Notes: generated by a model from the letters alone, not told the origin. Positions 1-9,171 are shown, counted from the stretch's first letter. The stretch is DNA of 64,000 nt from Chitinophaga flava (GCF_003308995.1 NZ_QFFJ01000002.1:1-64000), one strand, 5' to 3'. Program-made: numbers and translations.

Positions 1-72
1 GAACAGAGAAGTTAAGCCCCTCATGGCCGATGGTACTGCACTATCATGCGGGAGAGTAGGTAACTGCCATAT
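1..72 (+). rRNA. rrf: 5S ribosomal RNA, 3' end (partial)
   Basis: The first ~72 bases carry the conserved 3' half of 5S rRNA: GAACAGAGAAGTTAAGCCC, then the GGCCGATGGTACTGC segment and GGGAGAGTAGG near the end. The 5' part and the rest of the presumed rRNA operon lie before the window. The exact 3' end is uncertain by a few bases. A strong terminator follows directly. Confidence 0.93.
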
Positions 73-78
73 TTATTG

Positions 79-114
79 AAAAAAGCCTTGGTGTTTTACA
101 CTGAGGCTTTTTTT
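79..114 (+). terminator. Rho-independent terminator of the rRNA operon
   Basis: A nearly fully paired hairpin: AAAAAAGCCT pairs with AGGCTTTTTT through an inner GTGT/ACAC stem and a 3-base loop, ending in a T-run. It sits a few bases after the 5S gene, as expected for the end of an rRNA operon. Confidence 0.9.
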
Positions 115-520
115 ATTTGTACCTTTTTCATCTTTCTCTATTCACCTTTCACCTCTTTCCATTCTCCATTCTCCATTCTCCATTCTCCTTTCTCTATTCA
201 CCTTTTCTTTACCTTTCTCTTACTTTTCTCTTTTTACCTTTCTTTTATCAGTAATCAGATTACCAACAGAAATAATCCAGGAGAAACGTTAGGTATCTGC
301 TCCCATAAAGGAATAGCAGGGCACCTTCTCTCAAAGGGTTTTCAATTCTTCTATCTATAACAAAAGGTGTTAAGCTTCTTTCTGATAAGAAAAATCATTC
401 TACTTCTACCTGCTATAAACAACAAACGGTAGGTATCTCCCCAAACAATAACCATCTTCCTTTATTCAATCTCAACATCAGGCAGGATGTATCAGGCTTT
501 TCTGCTAAATATTCTTCTCA
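115..520. other. Intergenic, no gene supported
   Basis: About 400 bases of pyrimidine-rich, low-complexity sequence between the rRNA terminator and the next gene. A short open frame at 76-360 overlaps the terminator and consists largely of repeated Phe/Ser/Leu from this low-complexity stretch, so it is not called. It contains four tandem CATTCTC heptamers (see the repeat entry). Confidence 0.6.
160..187. repeat. Four tandem CATTCTC heptamers
   Basis: CATTCTC occurs four times head to tail with no mismatch, followed by degenerate TTTCTC units. It is a small simple-sequence tract downstream of the rRNA operon, with no visible coding role. Confidence 0.85.
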
Positions 521-568
521 AAAAAAATTCCCCTTCATCTTAGCACTTGTCCAGACGAAGGGGAAATC
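521..568 (-). terminator. Terminator of the 589-1401 gene
   Basis: On the minus strand, ATTTCCCCTTC pairs with GAAGGGGAAT across a ~20-base loop, followed by a run of seven T. It lies ~20 bases past the stop codon of the minus-strand lipoprotein gene. Confidence 0.75.
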
Positions 569-588
569 TATGCAGGAATCAAAAGAGA

Positions 589-1401
589 TTATCGTTTCTT
601 TCTGAAATTATCATACCAGTGGGCGATATCGACAGAGGCGCCCATCATAAATCCTACCTGCTGGAAATACTGATTCGTTTGATACTGACTGAAATTCTCA
701 TCATTCAGTGGAACGGAAAACAGCAGTTGGGTCTGAAATTTCACATATTTATATCCTACACGGAAAGTAAAAGCCGGCTCATAAAAAACAATTGGTTTAT
801 CTGCAACACGGAGAAAGTCGTCTTTGGCGGTAGTATTGTTTTCAAATGCACGGGGGCCTATCTGCGAATTGTAGAAATTCAGCATGGAAAAACGACTACT
901 GAACGCCGCTTCAATAACAGGATGTACAAAACCAATGCTGGGCTGGATAAATACTTTTGAGAACCTGTTTTTCAATAGATAATCGCTGGGATTAGCTGAT
1001 GCCTCGGTATTATGCGCTGCGAGCGTTTTAAAGCTACCTGCGCCGCCACCTGCATAAACATCAAACACCATTCTTTTCTTCTTGTCCAGGGGCTTAAAAA
1101 AGCCAACAGCACCTTCTACAACGCCTCCCCGAAGGTCCTGGTCAAGAAACAGGTCATTTGTATTCTGATCATTGTCCCGGGGGAGCAGCCTGTATACATA
1201 CTGACCGTTAGCCATGATAGCGATATTATCAGTGATAGCAAAAGCAGTATGCAGGTTATTGGGAGAAATACTGGCTTTAAACTCATTTTTCTCTTTCAGT
1301 AGCGGTACATTGGCCGCATTAGGTGCATAAATATGCCGGTTGCAGGAAGTTATACCCAGTACACTCAGCAGGAAAAGACCTGCATAGTAATGACGTTTCA
1401 T
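589..1401 (-). CDS. Putative outer-membrane beta-barrel lipoprotein, function unknown
   Basis: A 270-aa protein that I do not recognise as a named family. It begins MKRHYYAGLFLLSVLGITSC, a signal peptide ending in a lipobox (ITSC), so it should be lipid-anchored after cleavage at Cys20. The rest alternates hydrophobic and polar residues in amphipathic strands rich in aromatic residues and Gly (for example VGFFKPLDKKKR, GYKYVKFQTQLLFSVP), which suggests a beta-barrel or beta-sandwich of the outer membrane. The ATG is well placed before the signal peptide. It is transcribed alone, 47 bases downstream of the LacI-type gene on the same strand, and ends in a clear terminator. A link to the LacI-type regulator is possible from position only. 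Confidence 0.7.
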   Translation of the reverse strand: MKRHYYAGLFLLSVLGITSCNRHIYAPNAANVPLLKEKNEFKASISPNNLHTAFAITDNIAIMANGQYVYRLLPRDNDQNTNDLFLDQDLRGGVVEGAVGFFKPLDKKKRMVFDVYAGGGAGSFKTLAAHNTEASANPSDYLLKNRFSKVFIQPSIGFVHPVIEAAFSSRFSMLNFYNSQIGPRAFENNTTAKDDFLRVADKPIVFYEPAFTFRVGYKYVKFQTQLLFSVPLNDENFSQYQTNQYFQQVGFMMGASVDIAHWYDNFRKKR

Positions 1402-1448
1402 AAAGTTGTAGGTTGAAAATCAGTATGGTTGATTTTAGGCTGATGTTT

Positions 1449-2474
1449 TTAAATCATAGAAGATTCCCGCTGGATAAGTTCTACAGGGAAGACAAAATTT
1501 TGGGTGACTTTACCACCTTCTTCATGATTGATCAGTTTGACGATTGTTTCAACCGCCTTTTGCCCCATGTTATACCCTGATTGCTCAATGGTACTTAATG
1601 AAGGGGAGATAATACGGGAAGACAGGTCATTGGAATAACCCACCACCTTTATTTGCTCAGGGATGGCAATGTTCCGTTTATTGGCTTCCTGTATAAAGGC
1701 TACAGCAGAACTGTCGTTGGCAGTAAACAGGCCATCGGGCAGATTGCCTTTATCGAAGAGTTCGCGGGCTGCCTGTGCAGCGGCATCCATCGTAAGGTTA
1801 TGGATGTATACGAGTTGTTCGTCGTAAGGAATATTGTATTTGGCGAGTGCTTCTTTGTATCCTGAAAGCCTTTGCTGGTAAAGGTTACAGGTAAGCAGTC
1901 CGGAAAAATGGGCAATTCTTTTACAGCCTTGTTTGATAAGGTGTTCGGTGGCGAGGAAACCGCCTTTGAAATCATCTCCGGTAATGGTATAACCGGGGAA
2001 GTCCACTGGTACGCGATCGTAGAATACGAGTGGAATATTGTTTTTTATGAAGGGACTGAAATGATCGAAGTTGGTAGTGAACATGGAGGCTACAGCCAGG
2101 AGGCCATCCACCCTCAGGGAATAGAAAGTGTGTGCCAGTTCTTTTTCCATGGCTACGGTTTCATCGGACTGGCCGATTACGATACTGAAGCCGTATTTGT
2201 GTGCTTCGTGCTGAATACCGCTGATAGCTGTACTTTGAAAATACATAGAGGTACGAGGCACGATCAGCCCTATGATATTGGAACGTTTTTTACGCAGGCT
2301 GGAGGCTATCCAATTGGGTACATAACCCATGTCCATTGCGGTTGCCTGAATTTTTTCCCGTGTTTCTTCATTGATCAGCGGATTGTTCTGCAAAGCGCGT
2401 GATACAGTGGAGGCAGACAGGTTCAGTTTTTGAGCAATGTCGTATATCGTTATTTTATTGGTACGCTCTTTCAC
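1449..2474 (-). CDS. LacI-family transcriptional regulator
   Basis: A 341-aa repressor of the LacI/GalR family. Residues ~8-55 form the DNA-binding head: ITIYDIAQKLNLSASTVSRAL is the helix-turn-helix and is followed by the hinge region (GYVPNWIASSLRKKRSN). Residues ~65-335 are the periplasmic-binding-protein-like sensor core, starting IIGLIVPRTS and including the typical FTANDSSAVAFIQEA and VVGYSNDLSSRIISPSLSTI segments. Length is normal for the family. The only start that keeps the head is GTG at 2474. The ligand is probably a sugar or related small molecule by family analogy. No catabolic operon sits beside it; the nearest targets would be the downstream lipoprotein or a remote operator such as the AAAACGTTTT palindrome at 21489. 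That link is speculative. Confidence 0.93.
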   Translation of the reverse strand: MKERTNKITIYDIAQKLNLSASTVSRALQNNPLINEETREKIQATAMDMGYVPNWIASSLRKKRSNIIGLIVPRTSMYFQSTAISGIQHEAHKYGFSIVIGQSDETVAMEKELAHTFYSLRVDGLLAVASMFTTNFDHFSPFIKNNIPLVFYDRVPVDFPGYTITGDDFKGGFLATEHLIKQGCKRIAHFSGLLTCNLYQQRLSGYKEALAKYNIPYDEQLVYIHNLTMDAAAQAARELFDKGNLPDGLFTANDSSAVAFIQEANKRNIAIPEQIKVVGYSNDLSSRIISPSLSTIEQSGYNMGQKAVETIVKLINHEEGGKVTQNFVFPVELIQRESSMI

Positions 2475-2596
2475 TTTTGAGGCTGGATTTATTTAAATAT
2501 GGAGCTATATTAAGCAATTTCCGCAATAATAAAAATACGTGGGGGAAGGCAGAAGAATGAAACGGAGGTGAATACAGTGTTATGAGCTATAGCAAT

Positions 2597-2630
2597 AAAA
2601 AGGGTGCGACTATCCGGTCGCACCCTTTTT
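2597..2630 (-). terminator. Terminator downstream of the metalloprotease gene
   Basis: AAAAAGGGTGCGAC pairs perfectly with GTCGCACCCTTTTT around the six-base loop TATCCG. The T-run on either strand makes it potentially bidirectional. It lies 22 bases past the stop of the 2652-5201 gene. Confidence 0.88.
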
Positions 2631-2651
2631 ATTTTCGTATATACTTAATCG

Positions 2652-5201
2652 TTATTTCGGGTCCAGTGTATTGGTGATACGGGCAACCAGATCCAGGATA
2701 TGGTTGCGGGTCATGGCATCACCACTGGCGGCCGCACCACGCAGCTCATTTCTGAGTGAGGACAGGTGAGCACGGCAGATAGCGGCAGCATCATATTTGC
2801 TGGCATCCGGTGCGCTGAACCCTGGCATCTGGCTAGGTGCAGGAGGCGCCATCATGGCGGTAAGGTTGTCTACATAATTGCGCTGCAGGCTACGACGGTA
2901 TACATCTATCGGCTGGTGTGTGTAGATTTCACTGAAGATAGACTTTTTCATGTCGTTGAGCATTTCCAGCGGCTGGTAGGCGGTATTACCCAACGCTGCT
3001 TCCCCGGCGCTCAGTTTATTGAGCGTATTAACAGACAGGATTTTGCTGAGTACAGGAGCCTGTACAGACATTACGAGGCCTATTCCGGTGCTACCAGTAC
3101 GGTTCATCAGGTCCTGGTTTACCAGCCATTTAGGTGTAGTAAACAGTTGCTGGGAGAGGAACTGAACGGCTTCTTTCTGAATGGCTTTGGGTACGAATTC
3201 GTATACAGCACCTTCTTCTTCAACGGTTTTAGGCGTTTCGTAGATACCACCGATGTTTTTGGTTACGTGTCCCATATAGCGGCCAAACTGGCTGACAACT
3301 TCCTTGTAAAGTTCAGCGAGGGTACCGTACCCTTCGTTTTCCACTTTTGTCCATGTCAGGAGGTTAGGCATAATACGCTGCAGGTTTTTGATACCGTAGG
3401 CGCTGGCTTTCATGGCGTTGTCTCCGAGATCTTCGTTCTGGGAACGGGGATCGTTTGGATTGGATTCTGTACCGAACCAGTATTTTTTGTCTTTCAGTTT
3501 GTCGATGGTCATTTTGTTGAGCACCGCTACCTCTGCTTCTGCTGACTTAGCATTAGGGAGGAGTTTGTAACCCCACTGGATGGCCCATTTGTCGTAGTAG
3601 TTGATACGAGGGTAGAGATCGGCACCGCTGATACCATCTCCAGGCTGAGCCACGTAGTTAAAGCGGGCGTAGTCCATGATAGAGGCGGCATGGCCGTTCT
3701 TTTTCACCCATTCCTTATCGCGGAGTTTTTCTACCGGATAGGTGGAGCTGGAGCCGAAGTTATGGCGGAGTCCGAGGGTATGGCCTACTTCGTGGGAAGA
3801 CACGAAGCGGATGAGGTCACCCATGAGTTCATCGCTGAACTGCATATTGCGGGCGCGTGGATCGTTGGGAGAAGCCTGAACGAAGTACCAGTTGCGCAGC
3901 AGGCGCATTACGTTGTGGTACCAGTTGATATGGCTTTCGAGGATTTCGCCGGAGCGGGGATCGTGTACGTGGGGGCCGCTGGCGTTGGGAACATCAGACG
4001 GTTTGTAAACGATTGCTGAGAAGCGGGCATCTTCGATAGACCAGGTAGAATCTTCTTCTTTGGTAGGGGCCATTTTGGCGATGATGGCATTTTTGAATCC
4101 GGCTTCTTCGAAAGCGGATTGCCAGTCGTTGACACCCATGATAAGATATTTGCGCCATTTAGCCGGAGTAGCAGGATCTATATAGAACACGATAGGTTTC
4201 TTAGGTTCTACGAGTTCACCGCGTTTGTATTTTTCCATGTCTTCCGGTTTGGGTTCCAGGCGCCAGCGGGTGATCATCTGGAGTTGTTTTACACCTTGCG
4301 GATCGGCATCGAAATCAGTGACACGGGTAGTGAAGAAACCAACACGGGGATCGAAGTAGCGTGGCTGCATGGGTACTGCAGGGAGCAGTACCATGGAGCT
4401 GTTGAGTTCAACGGTAGCGTTGCTTCCCGGAGCCGGAGGAAAGCCTGGCATTGACTGGCCTGCTTTGCTATATGTTTTAACGGTTTTGATTTCGGTGTTC
4501 ATCGGATAGGATTTTACATCGGAGATGTAGGATTTATCCGGTTGAACGCCACCGAGTTTCATCATATTTTTGATGGTGCCGTCGAAGAAGAGCACGTCAT
4601 TATCACCGGAGATATATTCGGTGAGGTCGATAACGCTGCCATTTCCTGATTTGGAGAAGGCTTTGATATCGAAGGCGGCAACGATGGGTTGGAGGTTAGA
4701 GTTCATCACAGCGGTGAACATGGGCTGTGTGGAGTCTTTGGATACCTCGGAGTAGGAGATGTTTTTGAGGAAGATGCGGTTATTGGGTCCTTTTTCGAGG
4801 CGGACAACGTTTTCGCCGATGATGTCACCGGAGAAGCCCATCATTTGTACGCGCAGGCCTGCGGCGGATTTGGACAGCCTGTTTACAACGAGAATGTCTC
4901 TGCCGAGGAGGGAGTCTGCTACTTCGAAGAAGAAGCGGTCATCTTGTTTGTAGATATTGAACAGGCCGGAATCAGCGGAGGCCTTATCGGTGATGATTTC
5001 CGCGAAAGGTTTAGGGCCGGCTTTAGGACCGGGTTTGATCATGGCAGGTTTGGCAGTAGTGTCTTTAGCTGGAGCGGCAGCTGGCGTTGGCGCGGCAGAT
5101 TTCTTTTTCCGCTGGGCACTAGCGGTAAAGGAAACGGATGAGCCGATGCAGGCTAAGCCGGCAACAGCGACCATCAGTTTCAGGTTGATTGATTTGTACA
5201 T
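2652..5201 (-). CDS. Secreted zinc-dependent metalloprotease (DUF5117/DUF4953-type zincin)
   Basis: An 849-aa secreted peptidase of the large Bacteroidota zincin family. The ATG at 5201 is preferred over an upstream frame extension because it places MYKSINLKLMVAVAGLACIG directly as a signal peptide, with cleavage near FTASAQ. A low-complexity Lys/Pro/Ala linker follows, then a beta-rich DUF5117-like region. The catalytic motif SSHEVGHTLGLRHNF (HExxHxxGxxH) lies near residue 465, with the downstream SIMDYARFNYVAQPGD as the Met-turn. It should act in the periplasm or at the cell surface, hydrolysing peptides; substrate unknown. It is monocistronic here, whereas its paralogue at 44637-47264 stands next to a SusC/SusD pair. 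Shared blocks include ITRWRLEPKPEDM and ELVEPKKPIV. Confidence 0.92.
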   Translation of the reverse strand: MYKSINLKLMVAVAGLACIGSSVSFTASAQRKKKSAAPTPAAAPAKDTTAKPAMIKPGPKAGPKPFAEIITDKASADSGLFNIYKQDDRFFFEVADSLLGRDILVVNRLSKSAAGLRVQMMGFSGDIIGENVVRLEKGPNNRIFLKNISYSEVSKDSTQPMFTAVMNSNLQPIVAAFDIKAFSKSGNGSVIDLTEYISGDNDVLFFDGTIKNMMKLGGVQPDKSYISDVKSYPMNTEIKTVKTYSKAGQSMPGFPPAPGSNATVELNSSMVLLPAVPMQPRYFDPRVGFFTTRVTDFDADPQGVKQLQMITRWRLEPKPEDMEKYKRGELVEPKKPIVFYIDPATPAKWRKYLIMGVNDWQSAFEEAGFKNAIIAKMAPTKEEDSTWSIEDARFSAIVYKPSDVPNASGPHVHDPRSGEILESHINWYHNVMRLLRNWYFVQASPNDPRARNMQFSDELMGDLIRFVSSHEVGHTLGLRHNFGSSSTYPVEKLRDKEWVKKNGHAASIMDYARFNYVAQPGDGISGADLYPRINYYDKWAIQWGYKLLPNAKSAEAEVAVLNKMTIDKLKDKKYWFGTESNPNDPRSQNEDLGDNAMKASAYGIKNLQRIMPNLLTWTKVENEGYGTLAELYKEVVSQFGRYMGHVTKNIGGIYETPKTVEEEGAVYEFVPKAIQKEAVQFLSQQLFTTPKWLVNQDLMNRTGSTGIGLVMSVQAPVLSKILSVNTLNKLSAGEAALGNTAYQPLEMLNDMKKSIFSEIYTHQPIDVYRRSLQRNYVDNLTAMMAPPAPSQMPGFSAPDASKYDAAAICRAHLSSLRNELRGAAASGDAMTRNHILDLVARITNTLDPK

Positions 5202-5801
5202 TGAGTGATTGGTTTTGTGTAACGTTCGCTTTTTAAAAAATGGGATTGCAAGTAAGTACATAAAGTATTAACTTATGAGGAAAATCCATAAGCGCGGAAA
5301 AAGGGTATAAGAATGGAAAAAAGTAGGGGTAAAGGTGGGGGATAGACGTCAAAGCATTAGTTGCAGTACCAACTTTCTTATGTAATCATTTATTGTTATA
5401 GTATATAATATTTTCATATAGCATTTATAGCGGGCAGAAGTGGATTTGCCGCGACAGTAGTGGATTTGGCGTTTGGGGAAATGAAAGTGTGTGCAGAATG
5501 GCGGGCTAAAACCAATTAGCGGGCGCTCAAAGTGTTGACTGGCGCGGGAATAAATATGTTCTCAGTTTTGTAAGATTTCTGTTGGAACATTTGAATTTTT
5601 TCTTAAATTGTGCGTCCAACTTTGAAAAAAAATCAACAGCTTTCAAATTTTTGGGACAGTAACAAATTAGAGGACTGCAATATTATTGGTTATTTGCTGA
5701 CGTAAGTGTTTGCTCAAAACAAAAAAACGTGTGAGGGAGAAGCCCTATGGTGGGGCATTTGAGGGGGTAGGTTAATTTTTTTGGGTTTTTTTGGGCTGCA
5801 C
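5202..5801. other. Long intergenic region, no gene seen
   Basis: About 600 bases between divergent genes. AT-rich with scattered G-runs near 5740-5795. No open frame with plausible start and composition was found on either strand. The right edge holds the exbB promoter. No recognisable riboswitch or RNA gene was identified by eye. Confidence 0.6.
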
Positions 5802-5831
5802 TTGTTTTTTTGGGCCAACCTTATAACTTTG
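5802..5831 (+). promoter_or_regulatory. Bacteroidota-type promoter for the exbB operon
   Basis: TTG at 5802-5804 and TAACTTTG at 5824-5831, separated by 19 bases. This matches the Bacteroidota primary-sigma consensus TTG-N19-TAnnTTTG exactly. Transcription should start near 5837, leaving a leader of ~110 bases before exbB. Confidence 0.82.
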
Positions 5832-5949
5832 CGAATCGCTTATTAAAGAGTAAATTGAGTGCTGTGAGGCATTCCACCAGTGTGAAATAGTAAAATCGTA
5901 ACTTCTAACAAACAATAGTTTAATTTTTAACACTAAAATTTCAATCAAC

Positions 5950-6804
5950 ATGGCTGAGACTAAAACAACTGTGACTGCAGCTACAGCTAAGGCTTCTTCT
6001 CATCAACCTACAAAGTCGTCCAACCTGTTCGCGGCGTTGGCTGTGCCTATCTGTTTAGTGATAGGTTTTCTGTTTTTCTTTTTTGTATTAGGTAACCCAG
6101 CCAACTTCCAAGGTAATAATCCAGACGGGCATCCGATTGATTCTGGTATTGGCAAGTGGTTTGGTACTGTTTACAAAGGTGGATTGGTAGTACCTGTATT
6201 GATTTCTGTATTGCTCGTTTGTCTGACTTTCGTAATTGAGCGTTTCCTGTACCTGTCAAAAGCTAAAGGTAAATTCAGCGGTTCTGAGCTGGTACGTAAA
6301 GTACAATATCACCTGGCTAACAAAAATGTTGACGCAGCTTTAGCTGAGTGCGACAAACAGAAAGGTTCTGTAGGTAACGTACTGAAAGCTGGTCTGAAAA
6401 AGTACAAAGAAATGGTTACCAACTCTGAGCTGGACACAGATCAGAAGATCCTGACTATTAAAAATGAAATTGAAGAAACAACTGCACTGGAACTGCCAAT
6501 GATGGAAAAGAACCTGGTGTTCCTGTCTACCATTGCTTCCGTAGCAACCCTGCTGGGTCTGTTCGGTACCGTATTGGGTATGATTAAAGCGTTCTCTGCG
6601 ATGTCTTCCGGTGGTGCACCAGACTCTGCACAGCTGGCGTTAGGTATCTCCGAGGCGTTGATCAACACCGCTCTGGGTATCGGTACATCCGCTATCGCGA
6701 TCATCATGTATAACTTCTTTACTACTAACATCGATAGCATCACTTACGCTATTGACGAGTCCGGCTTTACTTTAACACAGAGCTTTGCTGCAAACCACAA
6801 ATAA
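5950..6804 (+). CDS. exbB: MotA/TolQ/ExbB proton channel family protein
   Basis: A 284-aa inner-membrane proton-channel subunit that, with ExbD and TonB, couples the proton gradient to outer-membrane receptors. A first membrane segment lies at ~28-48 (FAALAVPICLVIGFLFFFFV), a second at ~75-98 (GLVVPVLISVLLVCLTFVIE), and the MotA/TolQ/ExbB core at ~170-275 with the two conserved helices around STIASVATLLGLFGTVLGMI and LALGISEALINTALGIGTSA. The N-terminus is longer than in proteobacterial ExbB, as usual in Bacteroidota. First gene of a four-gene operon; the next ORF begins 58 bases on. It probably powers the three SusC-type receptors in this window among others. Confidence 0.95.
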   Translation: MAETKTTVTAATAKASSHQPTKSSNLFAALAVPICLVIGFLFFFFVLGNPANFQGNNPDGHPIDSGIGKWFGTVYKGGLVVPVLISVLLVCLTFVIERFLYLSKAKGKFSGSELVRKVQYHLANKNVDAALAECDKQKGSVGNVLKAGLKKYKEMVTNSELDTDQKILTIKNEIEETTALELPMMEKNLVFLSTIASVATLLGLFGTVLGMIKAFSAMSSGGAPDSAQLALGISEALINTALGIGTSAIAIIMYNFFTTNIDSITYAIDESGFTLTQSFAANHK

Positions 6805-6862
6805 TTTTGTGGAATTTCAGCGGTTTTGAATCTATTTAAAGTAAATCATAAAAAAAGTAGAG

Positions 6863-7525
6863 ATGCCTAAAATTAAAATGCCCAGGAAAAGCACTGCTAT
6901 TGACATGACAGCAATGTGTGATGTGGCTTTTCTGCTCTTGACTTTCTTTATGCTGGCGACTAAGTTCAAACCGGATGAACCGGTAACGGTAGTTACCCCG
7001 TCCTCTATCAACACAACCCTTTTGCCTGATTCTGACGTGCTGTTATTCACGGTAGATAAAGACGGAAGAGTGTTTTTCAGCATGGACGGCCAGCCTAAAA
7101 GAAAAAAGCTGATCGAAGATCTGAACGCGCAGTATAAACTTGGCCTGGACGACAAAGAAATCAAAAGCTTTGTAACTGGTGCTAGCGTCGGTACTCCTAT
7201 TAAAGACCTGAAAAATTACCTGTCTCTTTCTGAAGATCAGCGTAAAAAACAGGGTCTTGACAAAGGAATCCCAACAGATTCTGCAAATAACGAATTAGGT
7301 GCCTGGATTGAGTATGGCATGGCAGCGCAAGGCGGTAACTTCAACAAACTGAAGTACTGTATTAAAGCGGACAACGCTACTCCTTATCCTAAGATCAAGG
7401 AAATCCTGGATACTTTCAAAGCGAAACATATCCAGAAACTCAACCTGGTAACCAACCTGAAATCTGCTCCTCAGGGAACAGCGGCCTGGAAAGAAGAACA
7501 GGCAGCAGGTGGTAAAAAAGAGTAG
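6863..7525 (+). CDS. exbD: Biopolymer transporter ExbD (first copy)
   Basis: A 220-aa ExbD/TolR-family protein. The single N-terminal membrane helix (residues ~12-36) carries the conserved Asp in AMCDVAFLLLTFFMLATKF, the residue expected to take part in proton transfer. A periplasmic domain follows, with the typical end IKADNATPYPKIKEILDTF. It is longer than classical ExbD (~140 aa) because of an insertion in the periplasmic part. It differs clearly from the second ExbD downstream, so the two probably form a mixed dimer or serve separate assemblies; this is inference. Confidence 0.93.
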   Translation: MPKIKMPRKSTAIDMTAMCDVAFLLLTFFMLATKFKPDEPVTVVTPSSINTTLLPDSDVLLFTVDKDGRVFFSMDGQPKRKKLIEDLNAQYKLGLDDKEIKSFVTGASVGTPIKDLKNYLSLSEDQRKKQGLDKGIPTDSANNELGAWIEYGMAAQGGNFNKLKYCIKADNATPYPKIKEILDTFKAKHIQKLNLVTNLKSAPQGTAAWKEEQAAGGKKE

Positions 7526-7591
7526 TAAACGGTAGCAACAACTCCCTGACCTGGGAGGCTACTGATTTCAGAACTAAAAAAATTGGCTACT

Positions 7592-8182
7592 ATGGCAGAA
7601 ATGGATACCAGTAGTAGTGGTGGGAAAGGGAAGAAACACGGTGGGACGAAATCGAAGAAACAGTCGACCCGTGTAGATATGACGCCCATGGTGGATTTAG
7701 GTTTTCTTTTGATTACCTTCTTCATGCTTACCACTACCATGAGCAAGCCCAAAACAATGGACTTGATCATGCCAAAAGATACCAAGGAAGAAAAGGACCA
7801 GAACAAAGTAAAAGAAAGTACTGCCCTGACCATCTTACTTGGTAAAGACAATAGAGTATATTATTACGAAGGTTTGGCACAAGACCCTAACGCGGCAGCA
7901 AACCCTGACTTCTTTAAAGCAACCAGTTTTGCCAACAAAGGAGGAATCAGGGATGAAATCATCAAAAAAAGAGATGAAGTGTCCAAACTGAGGAATGCAA
8001 AAGGTGAACCAGAAGATGTGGTGGTAATCATTAAAGCAGATGATGACGCTACTTACGCAAACTTTGTGGACATCCTGGACGAAATGGCTATCAACCGTAT
8101 ACAACGTTATGCAACTGTAGACATCAGCGATCAGGACAAAACATGGATTAAGCAGACAGAAACTGCTAACGGTGTAAAATAG
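7592..8182 (+). CDS. exbD: Biopolymer transporter ExbD (second copy)
   Basis: A 196-aa second ExbD. I choose the ATG at 7592; a TTG nine bases upstream is also in frame. A short Lys/Gly/Ser-rich cytoplasmic tail precedes the membrane helix, where VDMTPMVDLGFLLITFFML holds the conserved Asp. The periplasmic domain ends with VIIKADDDATYANFVDILDE, the family signature. Located between the first ExbD and tonB in the same operon. Two different exbD genes in one operon is a common Bacteroidota arrangement. Confidence 0.93.
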   Translation: MAEMDTSSSGGKGKKHGGTKSKKQSTRVDMTPMVDLGFLLITFFMLTTTMSKPKTMDLIMPKDTKEEKDQNKVKESTALTILLGKDNRVYYYEGLAQDPNAAANPDFFKATSFANKGGIRDEIIKKRDEVSKLRNAKGEPEDVVVIIKADDDATYANFVDILDEMAINRIQRYATVDISDQDKTWIKQTETANGVK

Positions 8183-8234
8183 TCTTGTGGAATTAATCAA
8201 TTTTTGCATCCATCTATAAAACTTAACATTAACA

Positions 8235-9071
8235 ATGGATTCAGCTAAAGTCTTAAAGTCCGATTTTCTTGATATCCTGTTTGAAGGCAGGAACAAGGAG
8301 TATGGGGCTTATGATCTGAGGAAGCAGTATAACAAGCGTGTGCGGAATGCCATTCTGGGTACCGTTTCCCTGTTTCTTGTATTTTTCCTGGCCTATGTCA
8401 TCACTAACTACGTGAAAGCTTCTGAAGGTGATAACAACAAGAAGCCGGTGATACAGGAAATCAAGATGGAGGACGTGAAACTCCCGGATGATCCGAAAAC
8501 ACCTCCGCCGCCTCCTCCTCCGCCGGCTCCACCGCCGCCGGTTAAACCGTCTGTACAGTTCACTCCTCCGGTGATCAAAAAAGATAATGAAGTACCACCG
8601 GATGAAGAACCACCAAAACAGGCAGAAATTAAAGACAAATCCATCAGCACCAAAACCGTAGAAGGTGACCCGAACGGTATCGATGCGGGTCTGCTGGAAG
8701 ACAGTAAAGGTACTGGTGTGGTAGAAGCGCCTCCTGCTCCTGCTAAAGAAGAAATCTTCACTTTCGTAGAGCAGCCTCCTACCTTCCCTGGTGGCGAGGA
8801 AGCACTGGCCAAATACCTGAGCAAAAATATCCGTTACCCTCGCGTTGCGCAGGAAAACGGTATCTCCGGTACTGTATTCGTACAGTTTGTGGTTGACTCT
8901 GAAGGTAACATCAAAGATGTGAAAACAGTAGGCGCTGCAAAAGGTGGTGGTCTGGAAGAAGAAGCTGTACGCGTGGTAAGATCCATGCCTAAATGGAAAG
9001 CTGGTAGACAAAATGGACGCCAGGTTTCTGTACAGTTCAACCTCCCGATCCGCTTCACTCTCCAAGAGTAG
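8235..9071 (+). CDS. tonB: Energy transducer TonB
   Basis: A 278-aa TonB. The cytoplasmic N-terminus (LFEGRNKEYGAYDLRKQYN) is the Bacteroidota-type leader, followed by one membrane helix (~37-58, LGTVSLFLVFFLAYVITNYV), a periplasmic proline-rich spacer at ~88-135 with a run of about 15 nearly pure prolines, and the C-terminal TonB domain (~175-278: PTFPGGEEALAKYLSKNIRY through MPKWKAGRQNGRQVSVQF). It ends the exb operon, with a strong terminator 20 bases after the stop. It contacts TonB boxes of outer-membrane receptors to release their plugs. Confidence 0.95.
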   Translation: MDSAKVLKSDFLDILFEGRNKEYGAYDLRKQYNKRVRNAILGTVSLFLVFFLAYVITNYVKASEGDNNKKPVIQEIKMEDVKLPDDPKTPPPPPPPPAPPPPVKPSVQFTPPVIKKDNEVPPDEEPPKQAEIKDKSISTKTVEGDPNGIDAGLLEDSKGTGVVEAPPAPAKEEIFTFVEQPPTFPGGEEALAKYLSKNIRYPRVAQENGISGTVFVQFVVDSEGNIKDVKTVGAAKGGGLEEEAVRVVRSMPKWKAGRQNGRQVSVQFNLPIRFTLQE

Positions 9072-9091
9072 TACTATCACTAACGATAATC

Positions 9092-9127
9092 AAAGCCCCG
9101 TTTCAACCTACGTTGAAACGGGGCTTT
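9092..9127 (+). terminator. Terminator of the exbB-exbD-exbD-tonB operon
   Basis: AAAGCCCCGTTTCAAC pairs without mismatch with GTTGAAACGGGGCTTT around the four-base loop CTAC, then TTTT. One of the strongest hairpins in the window. Confidence 0.93.
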
Positions 9128-9145
9128 TGATTTTTAGTACCTTTG
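9113..9145 (+). promoter_or_regulatory. Promoter of mnmE (-7 element TACCTTTG)
   Basis: TACCTTTG at 9138-9145 fits TAnnTTTG. A TTG at 9113-9115 lies 22 bases upstream, a little wide, and is inside the 3' arm of the tonB terminator. The expected start is ~20 bases before the mnmE ATG. Confidence 0.65.
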
Positions 9146-9171
9146 CCTTTCTAAAAAAATGATATACCGGT

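Noticed and set aside
160..187. CATTCTC repeats as a CRISPR-like array
   Set aside because: Seven-base units without spacers; simple-sequence tract.
76..360. 94-aa open frame after the 5S gene
   Set aside because: It overlaps the rRNA terminator, is made of low-complexity Phe/Ser/Leu from the pyrimidine tract, and has no start signal.
2597..2630. Perfect hairpin considered as an operator or small RNA
   Set aside because: Position after a stop codon with T-runs makes a terminator the simple explanation.
8253..9080. 275-aa minus-strand frame opposite tonB
   Set aside because: Shadow of tonB; its long Arg run is the complement of the proline-rich spacer.
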